Shown one piece after another: positions 45,601 to 55,689 of a stretch of 64,000 nucleotides of DNA (its first letter is position 1; each line of letters begins with the position of its first letter). The DNA comes from Candidatus Denitrolinea symbiosum (GTDB lineage Bacteria > Chloroflexota > Anaerolineae > Anaerolineales > Villigracilaceae): positions 124,001-188,000 of the forward strand of contig BLAA01000001.1 of the NCBI GenBank assembly GCA_017312345.1. The letters are read 5' to 3'. Under the pieces are notes generated by a model. That model did no database searches. It was not told where the DNA came from and saw only the letters and a program-made list of their open reading frames with translations. The translations under genes were made by a program, and so were the position numbers.

Positions 45601-45903
45601 CTATCCCTTGAGGCCGTTCATATCGTCCACGTTGATGCTGCGTTTGGACTTGAAGATTTGCACGATCAACGCCAGGCCGACCGCCACCTCCGCCGCCGCC
45701 ACCGCGATGACGAAGAAGACGAAGATCTGTCCGCTGAAACTCTGGATGACGCTGCTGAACGCCACCATCGCCAGGTTTGCGGCGTTGAGCATCAACTCGA
45801 TGGACATGAAGATGATCAACGGGTTGCGGCGCGCCAGCACGCCGGCCGCGCCAATGGTAAAGAGGATGGCTGAGAGAATAATATAGTAATTGACTGGAAC
45901 CAT
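45601..45903 (-). CDS. nuoK: NADH-quinone oxidoreductase subunit K
   Basis: 100 residues with three helices and the conserved membrane Glu residues in [17 protein letters not shown] and [18 protein letters not shown]. Length is that of the family. Only 3 bp separate it from nuoL. Confidence 0.95.
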   Translation of the reverse strand: MVPVNYYIILSAILFTIGAAGVLARRNPLIIFMSIELMLNAANLAMVAFSSVIQSFSGQIFVFFVIAVAAAEVAVGLALIVQIFKSKRSINVDDMNGLKG

Positions 45904-45952
45904 ATCGAGTCTGCGGTCCGTATTTTACAGCGCGTATCGCGTCGCGCCGCGT

Positions 45953-46483
<531 letters not shown>

Positions 46484-46486
46484 TCC

Positions 46487-46537
46487 CAGTGTTCAGCAAT
46501 CAGTCATCAGTTATCAGTCACTGATCACTGAACACTG
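46487..46537. repeat. Inverted-repeat spacer, CAGTGTTCAG type
   Basis: CAGTGTTCAG (46487-46496) is inverted at 46528-46537, with CAGTCATCAGTTATCAGTCA between. It shares the ends of the spacer at 31173-31230. It sits between nuoI and nuoJ inside the operon. Confidence 0.65.
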
Positions 46538-46548
46538 ATAACCGATCA

Positions 46549-47070
46549 CTAGTCTTGAGGATCCTTCATCTCCGGCACCGACCGGGTGAACACGCCCGGT
46601 TCCGTCTTGCGCGGCGTGGTCATCTCCGCGGAAGGCACGGGATCGAGCAGGCGCTCCTTGGTGTAGATGGCGTCGAAGCGATTCGTGAAGGACAACTCGT
46701 AGTTGTCGCCGAGGACGATCGCCTCGGTGGGACAGGCGTCCTCGCAGAAGCCGCAGAAGATACAGCGCATCATGTTGATCTCGTAAGTGGACGCGTACCG
46801 CTCGCCCGGCGAGAAGCGTTTCTCGTCGGTGTTCTCGGCGGCCTCCACGAAGATCGCGTCCGCAGGACAGGCCGCCGCGCACAGCGAACAGCCGATGCAT
46901 TTCTCCAGTCCGTTCTCGTAGCGTTTCAGTTCGTGGCGTCCACGATAGCGCCTGCTGACCTTCCGCTTCTGCTCGGGATACGAGACCGTGACGACCGGGT
47001 TGAAAAACGTCTGTTTGAACGTTATCGCCAACCCGCGCACGAGCTCGACCATGGGTTCAAACACGCTCAT
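46549..47070 (-). CDS. nuoI: NADH-quinone oxidoreductase subunit I
   Basis: 173 residues. Two ferredoxin-type cluster motifs are present: CIGCSLCAAACPADAI (about residues 57-72) and CIFCGFCEDACPTEAI (about 97-112), which bind clusters N6a and N6b. It overlaps the nuoH stop by 14 bp. Confidence 0.95.
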   Translation of the reverse strand: MSVFEPMVELVRGLAITFKQTFFNPVVTVSYPEQKRKVSRRYRGRHELKRYENGLEKCIGCSLCAAACPADAIFVEAAENTDEKRFSPGERYASTYEINMMRCIFCGFCEDACPTEAIVLGDNYELSFTNRFDAIYTKERLLDPVPSAEMTTPRKTEPGVFTRSVPEMKDPQD

Positions 47071-48175
47071 AGGCTTTTCTCCTCAAATCGCGGTAGATTA
47101 CCGTCACCGCGAACAAGCCAGCCAGTACCGATAAGATCGGGATGATCCAGTAATTGTCCAGCAGGATGCCCAGCGCCGTGATGAAGATCACCGCCAGCGA
47201 AAGCGGGATCAAAATTTTCCAGCCGAGATTCATCAGGCGGTCATAGCGGATGCGCGGCCACGACGCACGGATCCAGATCATAATGCCCAGCAGGACAAAG
47301 ACCTTGATAAACAGGTAGATCGGGCCGAGGAACCAGGCGCGGTCCACGCTCAGGAAGGTATCCTTCAGGAACCAGAGCTCGCGGTACCCGCCCAGGAAGA
47401 GCGTCGCGCCGATCATCGAGACCACGATCATCTTCTGGTATTCAGCCATGAAGAACAGCGCGAACTTCATCCCCGAATACTCGGTGTGGTAACCCGCCGT
47501 CAGTTCCTGCTCGGCTTCGGGCATGTCGAACGGATGACGGTTCACTTCCGCCAGCGATGCAATGAAGAAGAGCAGGAAACCCACAGGCTGGATCACGCCG
47601 ATCCACATGCCTCTTTGCGCGTCCACGATGTCCACCAGGCTCATTGAGTTGCCCAGCAGGACCGCCGCCACAAACATCAACCCCAGCGTCAACTCGTACG
47701 AGATCATCTGCGCCGTGGAGCGAAGTCCGCCCAGCATGGCGTATTTATTGTTGCTCGACCAGCCCGCCAGCACGATACCGTACACCGCGACCGAAGCGAT
47801 GGACATCAGGTACACGACGCCCACGTTGATATCGGCAAGATACAGGGGGATGACCCGCCGTCCCAGCGAGAACGATGTCCCCCACGGGATGACCGCCGCG
47901 ATCACGATGGACGGCGCCATCGTCACGATGGGAGCGAAGAAGAACACGAGTTTGTAAACCTTCGCGGGCGTCAATTCTTCCTTGAAGATCAACTTGACCG
48001 CGTCCGCCATCCACTGCATCAAACCCTGCGGCCCGGCGCGGTTCGGTCCGACGCGCACCTGAATGCGCGCCAGGAGACGGCGCTCATAATAGGTGAGATA
48101 CCCGAAACCGATCAGCAGGGTAAAGATCAAAACCAGCGATTTGATCAGCCATTCCCAAAACAATGCCCACGACAT
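47057..48175 (-). CDS. nuoH: NADH-quinone oxidoreductase subunit H
   Basis: 372 residues from ATG 48175 (MSWALFWEWLIKSLV); the extension to 48319 only reads back into nuoG. Quinone-site marks are YYERRLLARIQVRVGPNRAG and EVNRHPFDMPEAEQELTAGY. About eight helices. It lies 2 bp after nuoG. Confidence 0.94.
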   Translation of the reverse strand: MSWALFWEWLIKSLVLIFTLLIGFGYLTYYERRLLARIQVRVGPNRAGPQGLMQWMADAVKLIFKEELTPAKVYKLVFFFAPIVTMAPSIVIAAVIPWGTSFSLGRRVIPLYLADINVGVVYLMSIASVAVYGIVLAGWSSNNKYAMLGGLRSTAQMISYELTLGLMFVAAVLLGNSMSLVDIVDAQRGMWIGVIQPVGFLLFFIASLAEVNRHPFDMPEAEQELTAGYHTEYSGMKFALFFMAEYQKMIVVSMIGATLFLGGYRELWFLKDTFLSVDRAWFLGPIYLFIKVFVLLGIMIWIRASWPRIRYDRLMNLGWKILIPLSLAVIFITALGILLDNYWIIPILSVLAGLFAVTVIYRDLRRKAYERV

Positions 48176-48177
48176 AG

Positions 48178-50649
48178 TTACTTCACCTTCCCGGCGGATT
48201 TGAGCGTGACGACGACCGGGGCGCGCACCGTCAGACCGAAACTGCGCGGCACAAGCGCCACGCCCGTCGCAATCGATTCGTCGGTTCTCACGCGGACCTC
48301 GGCCCGGCTGCCGCTCCAACTGAGTTCGACCAACTCCCCGGCCTGCGCGTCCAACGCCTTCGCCGTCGCCGGGTTCAACGTCACCGTCGGCTCGCCGATG
48401 CGTTGCGCGAGCAAAGCCGCCGGCAGGACGGTGTTGCCCTGGTCGTAGAGTTTCGTCACCGGGACGGCCAGCAGTTCGCCCTCCTTCGGACGCAGGGACT
48501 TAGTCTTTTTGACGGCGGGCAGTTTGAAGGTCTCGCCGCGAGCCGCCGCGCTGGTCAACTGCGCGCCCAGTCCGCTCTTGTTATCGTAGCAAGTCCCGCC
48601 GAATGTGATATCGCTGCGGCCGACGATCGGCCATTGGTCGGGCGCTTCGGCGAGTTTTGCGTAATTCAATCCCTCGAACGATTTCACGTCCAGCGCCAGG
48701 TAATCGAACGCGATGGAAGCCGACGCGCCCTCGAGGATGTAGCCCATGCCGCGCGCCACCTGCGAAGTGACGACAAAATCGGGACGCGACTCGCCCGTCA
48801 CCGGGACGGCGGGATGGAAACGCTGCACGCGGCGTTCGCCCGAAGTGTACGTGCCTTCGCGCTCGACGTAAGCCTGCGCCGGCAGGACGACGTCCGCGAG
48901 ACCGGCGGTGGCTGTGAGCGAAATGTCCTGAACGACCACGAACTTCGCGCCCTTGAGCGCCTTCGCCAGCGCGGGATCGTCCCCGGCCGGGTCCGCGCCC
49001 GCAATGTAAACCGCCTTGCCTTTCAGTTCCTCGGCGAGGTCCCCGACGGGCTCGAAGCCCAGTTCCCACGCGCCCTGGTCGTTGACGCGCGGCCAGACGC
49101 CGATCAGCCCGCTGTTGGCTTTGCCGACGTGACCGGCCGCTTTCAACAAGTCCGCCGCGGCCGCCGCGAGCGACTCGGAGCCGTCCAGGCCCAGCCCTTC
49201 GCTTCCGAAGAACACGACGGCGTTCTCGGCCTTCGCGAACGCCTCCGCGATCTTGCCCTTCCCCTTCAAATCTTCCAGCGTGGCGGCTTCATCGCCGTAC
49301 GCGTAGCGGATGACGAACTGCGCGTGCTTGTCGAGTTTCGTCTCACGCGGGTTGGCGACGATGAGAACCGCGCCGCGTTCCGACGCGGCTTTGAGTCTCA
49401 GCCACCAGATGGGCGCTTCCTCATATAGGTCCGACGCGACGACGAGAACCGCGTCCCCCGCGCCGAGTTTGCCGAGGTCGAAGCCCGCGCTCACGCCGAC
49501 GCGCGTCGTCACGTCTCCGCCGCCCATGTCGCTGTAGAGGACGGCTTTCCCGCCAGCCATGTCCGCCAGGGATTTCAGGTTGAACAAATCCTCGTTGGAG
49601 AGTCGACCCGAGGCCAGCACGACGAAATTCTTTTTGTGTTCGGCCAGTTTCTCCGAAGCCATATCCAGCGCGGACTTCCACGAAGTCTTGCCGAGTTTTC
49701 CGTCTTTGGAGATTAGCGGCTTGTCCAGGCGCTCTTCGCTTTCTACATAATGATAGGCAAAGCGTCCCTTGTCGCACATCCAAATCTCGTTGACCTGCTC
49801 GTTCTGCCGCGGCATCACGCGCTTGATGACGATCCGCCCGTCGGACCTTGCCTCGCGCCGCGTGTTAAACGTGATGTTGCACCCGACCGGGCACTGCGAG
49901 CAGATCGAGTCCGCGGCGTCCAGCTCCCACGGACGCGCGCCGAAGCGGAAGTCCGCGGTGGTCAACGCGCCGACCGGGCAGATGTCGGTGGTGTTGCCCG
50001 AGAAAATCGAATCGAAGCCGGGTTCCGAGGAGGAGAAAATCTGCATCTGGCGTCCGCGCTCGGCAAACTCGATGACCGGTTCGCCCGCGATGTCGCTTTG
50101 GAAGCGGACGCATCGTCCACACAGGATGCAGCGTTCGCGGTCCAGCCAGATGAGTTCGCCCAGCGGATAATGCTTGGCGAGGCGCTGCTTCTCCTCCAGG
50201 AGGAAGCGGCTCGTGCCGGGCCCGTACTTCATGGTGTGTTCCTGGAGCGGACATTCGCCGCCCTTGTCGCAGACCGGGCAGTCGAGCGGGTGCGAGGTGA
50301 GCAGGAACTCCACCGTGCCGCGCTGGCCGTCGCGCGCTTTCTCGGAGGTGGCCTGCGTCTTCACCACCATGCCCTCCGAGACGGGATTGGTGCAGGCCGT
50401 TTCGAGTTTGGGCATAAACTGGATCTTCGGCTGTCCGTTCTCGTCGAGGACGGGTTTGCCGGTGGCGCGGTCCATCATCGGACGGCCGATCTCCACCAGG
50501 CACATGCGGCACATGCCGGCCGGTTCCATCTTCGGGTGGTAGCAAAAGACCGGGACGTCGAGACCGGCGCGTTTGGCCGCGTCCACCACCAAAGTCCCGG
50601 CGGGAACGGTTACTTGTGTATTGTCAATCGTCAGCGTTACGTCTGTCAT
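48178..50649 (-). CDS. nuoG: NADH-quinone oxidoreductase subunit G
   Basis: 823 residues from ATG 50649 (MTDVTLTIDNTQVTVPAG). Cysteines in order are CYHPKMEPAGMCRMC (2Fe-2S, about 36-50), HPLDCPVCDKGGECPLQ (N5 region), CILCGRCVRF, and CSQCPVGCNITFNTR (an extra cluster of the N7 type, near residue 250). The C-terminal half is molybdopterin-oxidoreductase-like without a molybdenum function. The four-cysteine N7-type motif is kept here, although it is lost in many lineages. Confidence 0.93.
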   Translation of the reverse strand: MTDVTLTIDNTQVTVPAGTLVVDAAKRAGLDVPVFCYHPKMEPAGMCRMCLVEIGRPMMDRATGKPVLDENGQPKIQFMPKLETACTNPVSEGMVVKTQATSEKARDGQRGTVEFLLTSHPLDCPVCDKGGECPLQEHTMKYGPGTSRFLLEEKQRLAKHYPLGELIWLDRERCILCGRCVRFQSDIAGEPVIEFAERGRQMQIFSSSEPGFDSIFSGNTTDICPVGALTTADFRFGARPWELDAADSICSQCPVGCNITFNTRREARSDGRIVIKRVMPRQNEQVNEIWMCDKGRFAYHYVESEERLDKPLISKDGKLGKTSWKSALDMASEKLAEHKKNFVVLASGRLSNEDLFNLKSLADMAGGKAVLYSDMGGGDVTTRVGVSAGFDLGKLGAGDAVLVVASDLYEEAPIWWLRLKAASERGAVLIVANPRETKLDKHAQFVIRYAYGDEAATLEDLKGKGKIAEAFAKAENAVVFFGSEGLGLDGSESLAAAAADLLKAAGHVGKANSGLIGVWPRVNDQGAWELGFEPVGDLAEELKGKAVYIAGADPAGDDPALAKALKGAKFVVVQDISLTATAGLADVVLPAQAYVEREGTYTSGERRVQRFHPAVPVTGESRPDFVVTSQVARGMGYILEGASASIAFDYLALDVKSFEGLNYAKLAEAPDQWPIVGRSDITFGGTCYDNKSGLGAQLTSAAARGETFKLPAVKKTKSLRPKEGELLAVPVTKLYDQGNTVLPAALLAQRIGEPTVTLNPATAKALDAQAGELVELSWSGSRAEVRVRTDESIATGVALVPRSFGLTVRAPVVVTLKSAGKVK

Positions 50650-50704
50650 TAAGAGGCTCCATGTCAACTTCAGCCACGAAAGAGCGGTTTCTAATTACCA
50701 ACCA

Positions 50705-51937
50705 TTACTTGCCGAAATCCTCGGGGAATCTCTCGATTCCCGTCGTAACTGCCATCGTCGAAAACTCGCCCAGCGCGCACAGGCATTTGCCCTGCATCTG
50801 CTTCGCGACGCTGTAGACCAGGTCAACGTCGTGCTGCTTGACCTGCTGATCCATGTGGTTCGCGAGATTCCACATCCAATACGTGCCTTCGCGGCAGGGC
50901 GTGCATTTGCCGCAGGATTCGTGCTTGAAGAAATGGATCGTCTTGCTGATGACCCATTCGATGTTGACCGTGTTGTCAATCACAATGACGGAGGCCGAAC
51001 CGAGGTCCGCGCCCAACGTTCGGACGGCCGCGTATTCCAGCGGCGTGTCCAACGCCTTGTCGTCCGCCACGATGAACGAGGAGGACGCGCCCGCCGGCAT
51101 GATGGCTTTGATGGGACGGTCATCGATCAGTCCGCCGCCGCATTCATAGATCAGGTGACGGAAGGTCTTGCCGAAAGGCAGCTCATAGTTGCCGGGCTTT
51201 TTGACGTGACCCGAGAGCGAGAAAATCTTGACGCCGGCGCTGTCGGCTGTGCCGAAGGACTTATACCAGTCCGCGCCGTTGGATACGATGAGCGGGACGT
51301 TGGTCAGCGTCTCCACATTGTTGACGACGGTCGGCTTGCCGTACAGCCCGTAGGAGGGCGGGAACGGCGGGCGCACGCGCGGCTGTCCGCGTTTGCCTTC
51401 GATGGATTCGAGCAGGGCGGTCTCTTCGCCGCAGATGTACGCGCCCGCCCCGAGGTGGGTGTGGATGCGGAGCGAATAGTCGGAGCCGAAAATTTTCTCG
51501 CCGAGGTATCCCGCGGCTTCCATCTCGGCGATCTTCTCGTCGAGGAATTTCGCCACCTGCCAGAACTCGCCGCGCAGGTAGACGTAAGCCGCGTTCGCGC
51601 CGACCGCGTACGAGGCCAGGGCAACTCCCTCCAAAAACTGGAAGGGATTCTGCTCCATGATCTCGCGGTCTTTGAAGGTGCCAGGCTCGGATTCGTCCGC
51701 GTTGGCGACCACGTAATGCGGCCAGTTCTTGTTGTCTATGAACTGCCACTTCATGCCGGTGGGGAAGCCCGCGCCGCCGCGGCCGCGCAGTCCCGAATTT
51801 TTGATGACTTCGGTCACGGCTTCGGGTTTCATTTTCGCGACGGCATTCTTCCAGGCTTGGAAGCCGCCGTTCTTTTCGTAGACATCCAACCGATTGATGC
51901 CGGGGATGTCTCGGTGACGGAGGAGGATGTATGTCAT
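50705..51937 (-). CDS. nuoF: NADH-quinone oxidoreductase subunit F
   Basis: 410 residues. The NADH/FMN site is GLRGRGGAGFPTGMKW and YICGEETALLESIEGKRGQP; the N3 cluster ligands are ESCGKCTPCREGTYW (about residues 336-350). It is the NADH dehydrogenase subunit. Normally it follows nuoE directly; here a nucleotidyltransferase and a HEPN fragment lie between them. Confidence 0.95.
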   Translation of the reverse strand: MTYILLRHRDIPGINRLDVYEKNGGFQAWKNAVAKMKPEAVTEVIKNSGLRGRGGAGFPTGMKWQFIDNKNWPHYVVANADESEPGTFKDREIMEQNPFQFLEGVALASYAVGANAAYVYLRGEFWQVAKFLDEKIAEMEAAGYLGEKIFGSDYSLRIHTHLGAGAYICGEETALLESIEGKRGQPRVRPPFPPSYGLYGKPTVVNNVETLTNVPLIVSNGADWYKSFGTADSAGVKIFSLSGHVKKPGNYELPFGKTFRHLIYECGGGLIDDRPIKAIMPAGASSSFIVADDKALDTPLEYAAVRTLGADLGSASVIVIDNTVNIEWVISKTIHFFKHESCGKCTPCREGTYWMWNLANHMDQQVKQHDVDLVYSVAKQMQGKCLCALGEFSTMAVTTGIERFPEDFGK

Positions 51938-51943
51938 AGGTCT

Positions 51944-52273
51944 CTATTCCGCTAAAGGGATGATTTTTCCTTCTCGACGGGCGATCTCAATGATCAAATT
52001 TGCGTCGTCTTCCTTGTATTGTTTCTCGCCAACAGGGATGGGTTCAATGCGAAAATCGGTGTGAGCGGCAATGCGCCACAACTTGACGAGGTCTTTGTAA
52101 GTGCGCCGTTTATCATACAATGGCGATACGACTAACAGGTCAATGTCGCTCCATTCGTGCTCCTGTCCTCGCGCGTGTGAACCATACAGAACGCCGTATT
52201 TCACGGGAATGCCTTTCTGTTTTACCGCTTGAAGGTAATTTCGAACAGACTTTACAATTTTTTTATCAGCCAT
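51944..52273 (-). CDS. MNT-type nucleotidyltransferase (antitoxin of a HEPN/MNT pair)
   Basis: 109 residues. The minimal nucleotidyltransferase core is GVLYGSHARGQEHEWSDIDL with GS and two Asp, and a further Asp near FRIEPIPVG. MNT antitoxins modify and silence HEPN RNase toxins. Its start overlaps a truncated HEPN frame. The stop is 6 bp from nuoF, so it is co-transcribed with complex I. The core residues look intact. Confidence 0.8.
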   Translation of the reverse strand: MADKKIVKSVRNYLQAVKQKGIPVKYGVLYGSHARGQEHEWSDIDLLVVSPLYDKRRTYKDLVKLWRIAAHTDFRIEPIPVGEKQYKEDDANLIIEIARREGKIIPLAE

Positions 52274-52353
52274 TCCAGGACCTCCTTTGCATGTTCAATA
52301 ATGGTCCGGGCATATTCGTAAGGCGGAATCTGACTGACATTCTCGCCATTCAT
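52252..52353 (-). pseudogene. HEPN toxin C-terminal remnant
   Basis: 33 residues from ATG 52353: MNGENVSQIPPYEYARTIIE then HAKEVLEWLIKKL. The last 20 residues look like the terminal helix of HEPN proteins (ARxxIExAxEVLEW pattern). The rest of a HEPN domain, including its RxxxxH catalytic motif, is missing, because nuoE ends at 52357. It overlaps the MNT start by 22 bp, the usual HEPN-MNT order. Inferred remnant. Confidence 0.5.
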
Positions 52354-52356
52354 TTC

Positions 52357-52857
52357 TTACCTTGTGTCGCCGGTCCTCAACGCCTCGATCAACTCCATCG
52401 TCTTCTCGACGGTCATGTTCTCGTGATATTCCAGGCCGCCGGGACGCTGCGTCTGGAACACGGGCGCCTTGTCGCACGCGGCGAGACACATCACCGCCTC
52501 CACCGACACCAGGCCGTCGGGCGTGACGCCGCCCGGCTGGATGCCGAGTTTGTCGCACAGGTCGGCCAGGAATTTGTCCGCGCCGCGCAGCGCGCAGGGC
52601 AGGTCGTTGCAGACCTGGATGCGGATCCGGCCTCCGGGCTGGTCGTGATAGAGCGTGTAAAAGGCGATGATGGAAGCCACCTCGGTCTCGGTGGTGTCGG
52701 TCAAAGAGGCGATTTCCTGCACGGCGTGATGGCTCACAAAGCCTTCCTGTAATTGCGCCAAGTGAAGCAGGGGCATCACCGCCGAGCGCTTCCGCTCCGG
52801 CGGATACTTCGCCAGGATCTGTTCAACTTCCTTTGGGTGTTGTTCAGCCAAACTCAT
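52357..52857 (-). CDS. nuoE: NADH-quinone oxidoreductase subunit E
   Basis: 166 residues. The N1a 2Fe-2S ligands are in VCNDLPCALRG and VEAVMCLAACDKAPVFQ. The first cysteine pair here is CxxxxC, as usual for NuoE. The gene's start overlaps nuoD by 4 bp. Confidence 0.94.
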   Translation of the reverse strand: MSLAEQHPKEVEQILAKYPPERKRSAVMPLLHLAQLQEGFVSHHAVQEIASLTDTTETEVASIIAFYTLYHDQPGGRIRIQVCNDLPCALRGADKFLADLCDKLGIQPGGVTPDGLVSVEAVMCLAACDKAPVFQTQRPGGLEYHENMTVEKTMELIEALRTGDTR

Positions 52858-54083
52858 CGGTCAATATCTCCCAGCACAAAGTCAAGCGAGCCAATAATGG
52901 CGATCAGGTCGGCCACCAGGTGGCCCTTGGAGATCGCGGAGACGAGCGCCACGTTCTCGAAGGACGGCGTGCGCATGTGGATGCGGTACGGGTTGGGGCC
53001 GCCGTCGCCTTCGAGGAAGACGCCCAGTTCGCCGCGCGGACTTTCCACCGCCGAATAGATGGAGGCCTTCGGCGCGTCGAAGCCGTCCGTCCACAACTTG
53101 AAGTGGTGGATGAGCGCTTCCATGCTGACTCCCACCTCCGAGCGCGGCGGCGGGACGAATTTGCGATTGTCCGAGCGGACGGGGCCCATCGGCAGTTTGT
53201 TCAGCGCCTGCTCGACGATCTTGAGCGACTCGCGCATTTCCTGCACGCGGACGAGGTAGCGCGCGTAGTTGTCGCCCTCGGTGAGGACGGGGACATTGAA
53301 GTCGTACTGTTCGTAGCCCATGTACGGGCGCGCTTTGCGCAGGTCCCAGTCCACGCCGGTGGAGCGCAGGATCGGGCCGGTCGCGCCGAGGCTGAGGGCC
53401 TTTTCCTTCGTCAACTTTCCGATGCCGTACAGACGGTCAAGGAGGAACGGGTTGCGGGTCAGCAGGCCTTCGTACTCGTCCACGCGCTTCGGGAAGATCT
53501 TGATGAAATCCCGCACCGCGGCTTCGAACTCCACCGGGGCGTCGCGCCACACGCCGCCGGGACGGAAGTACGTGGTCATCATGCGCTGGCCGGAGATCAG
53601 CTCGAACATGTCGAGGATGAGCTCGCGCTCGCGGAAGGCGTACATGAACATGGACATCGCCGCCAGGTCGAGGCCGTAGGTGCCGATCCAGACCAGGTGC
53701 GAGGCGATGCGCTGAAGTTCGGTCATAATGACGCGCAGCCCCAGGGCGCGCGGCGGCACGTCCAGGTCCACCAGTTTTTCCACGGCCATGCAGAAGGCCA
53801 GGTTGTTGCCCACCGGGTTCAGGTAATCGAGGCGGTCGGTCATCACTTCGGCCTTTTGGTAAGACTTGGCCTCCATGTTCTTCTCGACGCCCGTGTGCAG
53901 AAAGCCGATATCCGGGATCACGTTGATTACGATCTCGCCGTCCAGTTCGAGCAGGAGGCGCAGCACGCCGTGCGTGGCGGGGTGTTGCGGTCCCAGGTTC
54001 AGCATCATGGTCTCGCCAGTCAGGGCGCGGTCCGAAACCATGTTCTTCAGTTCTTCAAGGGTGACTTCTTCGAGTTGCGGCAT
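52854..54083 (-). CDS. nuoD: NADH-quinone oxidoreductase subunit D
   Basis: 409 residues, the 49-kDa-type quinone-site subunit. Marks are LNLGPQHPATHGVLRLLLEL with the quinone His region, YLNPVGNNLAFCMAVEKL, and the C-terminal DFVLGDIDR. It is not fused to nuoC, unlike in enterobacteria. Confidence 0.95.
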   Translation of the reverse strand: MPQLEEVTLEELKNMVSDRALTGETMMLNLGPQHPATHGVLRLLLELDGEIVINVIPDIGFLHTGVEKNMEAKSYQKAEVMTDRLDYLNPVGNNLAFCMAVEKLVDLDVPPRALGLRVIMTELQRIASHLVWIGTYGLDLAAMSMFMYAFRERELILDMFELISGQRMMTTYFRPGGVWRDAPVEFEAAVRDFIKIFPKRVDEYEGLLTRNPFLLDRLYGIGKLTKEKALSLGATGPILRSTGVDWDLRKARPYMGYEQYDFNVPVLTEGDNYARYLVRVQEMRESLKIVEQALNKLPMGPVRSDNRKFVPPPRSEVGVSMEALIHHFKLWTDGFDAPKASIYSAVESPRGELGVFLEGDGGPNPYRIHMRTPSFENVALVSAISKGHLVADLIAIIGSLDFVLGDIDR

Positions 54084-54095
54084 GAAATTCCCTTT

Positions 54096-54608
54096 TTATT
54101 CTTTCGCGTACGGCTTGCGCGAGTCGATCTCTTTAATATTGAAGGTGAACTGCGGCTCTTCGTAACCCAGCGGATAATCCTTGCGCAGGGGATGTCCCTC
54201 CCAATCGGGCGCCATCAGGATTCGGCGCAGGTCGGGATGACCCGTAAAGCGGACGCCGAACATATCCCAGACTTCGCGCTCGCGCCAGTTGGCGTTTCCG
54301 TACACGCCGGTCACGGTCGGGACCTCCGGCTGGTCGCCGTCCACCGGGACGCGGATCATCAGGGACAGGTTTTCCGCGATGGACGTCAATTGGTAGATCA
54401 CGTGGAAGCGCGGCTGGGTCTGCGGCCAGTAATCCACGGCGGTCAACGCCGAGAGCAGTTCGAAGCGATGCCGGTCGCGCAAAAACGTCAGCGCGTCCGC
54501 GATCCGCGCCGCGTCCACAAAGACGTGCGCCTCGCCGCGAAATTCCTCGGCCTGCGCCTTGAATTCCGCCTGCAACGCCTGGACGATCTTTTCGAGTTTC
54601 GTGTCCAT
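54096..54608 (-). CDS. nuoC: NADH-quinone oxidoreductase subunit C
   Basis: 170 residues, the 30-kDa subunit. The signature is GNANWREREVWDMFGVRFTG followed by HPDLRRILMAPDWEGHPLRK, with the usual DYPLGYEEPQF end. It lies 12 bp before nuoD. Confidence 0.95.
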   Translation of the reverse strand: MDTKLEKIVQALQAEFKAQAEEFRGEAHVFVDAARIADALTFLRDRHRFELLSALTAVDYWPQTQPRFHVIYQLTSIAENLSLMIRVPVDGDQPEVPTVTGVYGNANWREREVWDMFGVRFTGHPDLRRILMAPDWEGHPLRKDYPLGYEEPQFTFNIKEIDSRKPYAKE

Positions 54609-54634
54609 AAAACAATCCCAATTGGCCGGCGCGG

Positions 54635-55123
54635 TTACTTCGCCGCCAAATCCTTGAACTTCATGGCCTGCACTTTTTCGTGCAGCGTCACCACGCCGTG
54701 GATCAACGCTTCGGGGCGCGGCGGACAGCCGGCCACGTACACGTCCACCGGCACCACCTCGTCCACCCCCTGGAAGATGGCGTAGTTATTGAAGACGCCC
54801 CCGGTCGAGGCGCAGTCGCCCATCGCCAGCACCCATTTCGGTTCGGGCATCTGATCGTACAAACGGCGCAGGACGGGTCCCATCTTGCGCGAGACGCGTC
54901 CCGCCACGATCATCAGGTCCGATTGGCGCGGACTGGCGCGCATCAGTTCCATGCCGAAGCGGCTCATATCGTAATTCGCCGCCTGCGCGCCCATCATCTC
55001 AATGGCGCAGCAGGCCAGTCCAAACAGCATCGGCCACATGGCGCGCGTCCGCCCCCAATTCACGACGGTTTCCAGCGTGGTGGTCACCACGCCCATGTTT
55101 CCAAGTTTCGATTCTACTCCCAT
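54635..55123 (-). CDS. nuoB: NADH-quinone oxidoreductase subunit B
   Basis: 162 residues. The N2 cluster cysteines are seen in [24 protein letters not shown] and [14 protein letters not shown]. It overlaps nuoA by 10 bp. Confidence 0.95.
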   Translation of the reverse strand: MGVESKLGNMGVVTTTLETVVNWGRTRAMWPMLFGLACCAIEMMGAQAANYDMSRFGMELMRASPRQSDLMIVAGRVSRKMGPVLRRLYDQMPEPKWVLAMGDCASTGGVFNNYAIFQGVDEVVPVDVYVAGCPPRPEALIHGVVTLHEKVQAMKFKDLAAK

Positions 55124-55470
55124 TCGAGCGCTCCTTTCTTCCAGGCATAGACGTAGCCCACCAGTAAGATCACAATAAAAACCGCCATTTCGATGAAGCC
55201 GAATAATTTCAACTGGCGGAACACGATCGCCCAGGGCAGGAAGAACACCACTTCGATGTCGAACAGGATGAACAGGACCGCGACGAGATAGAATCGCACC
55301 GGCATCCGCCGCGTGCCTGGTCCGATGGGGGACATGCCCGACTCATACGATTCACTCTTCACCTGGGACTTACGCTTCGGCCCGAACAGTTCTCCCATCC
55401 CGATGGCGACCAGACCGACTATAACAGACAGCGCAATCAGCAAAGCAATTGCAAGGTACTCAAGCAACAT
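55114..55470 (-). CDS. nuoA: NADH-quinone oxidoreductase subunit A
   Basis: 118 residues with three helices. Conserved parts are [20 protein letters not shown] and [18 protein letters not shown]. It is the first gene of the operon; the leader of about 130 nt upstream carries a dyad. Confidence 0.95.
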   Translation of the reverse strand: MLLEYLAIALLIALSVIVGLVAIGMGELFGPKRKSQVKSESYESGMSPIGPGTRRMPVRFYLVAVLFILFDIEVVFFLPWAIVFRQLKLFGFIEMAVFIVILLVGYVYAWKKGALEWE

Positions 55471-55533
55471 GACAACCTCGATAGGAAATTGAGACTTGCG
55501 CTATCAGCAGATCACGAAAACCACGCGTAATTT

Positions 55534-55568
55534 GCGTTCTCTACCGCCAAGTTTGCGTTAGAGAACGC
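55534..55568 (-). promoter_or_regulatory. Dyad in the nuo leader
   Basis: GCGTTCTCTA (55534-55543) is inverted at 55559-55568. It lies between the predicted start of transcription (near 55602) and nuoA, and could be an operator or a leader hairpin. Confidence 0.4.
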
Positions 55569-55609
55569 CTAATGCCGCTTTCGTGAAGTACTGATTATCC
55601 TAAAAGTAT

Positions 55610-55638
55610 ATCATAATGATTTTTGAGTGACTAGTCAA
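55610..55638 (-). promoter_or_regulatory. nuo operon promoter
   Basis: On the minus strand TTGACT (55633-55638), a 17-bp spacer and TATGAT (55610-55615). This matches sigma-70 promoters well and is correctly placed for nuoA. Confidence 0.65.
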
Positions 55639-55689
55639 AGTGTCACTTTTCACAAGAAAAAAGTAACAAAAGACAGCCTCCCAGCGCGG

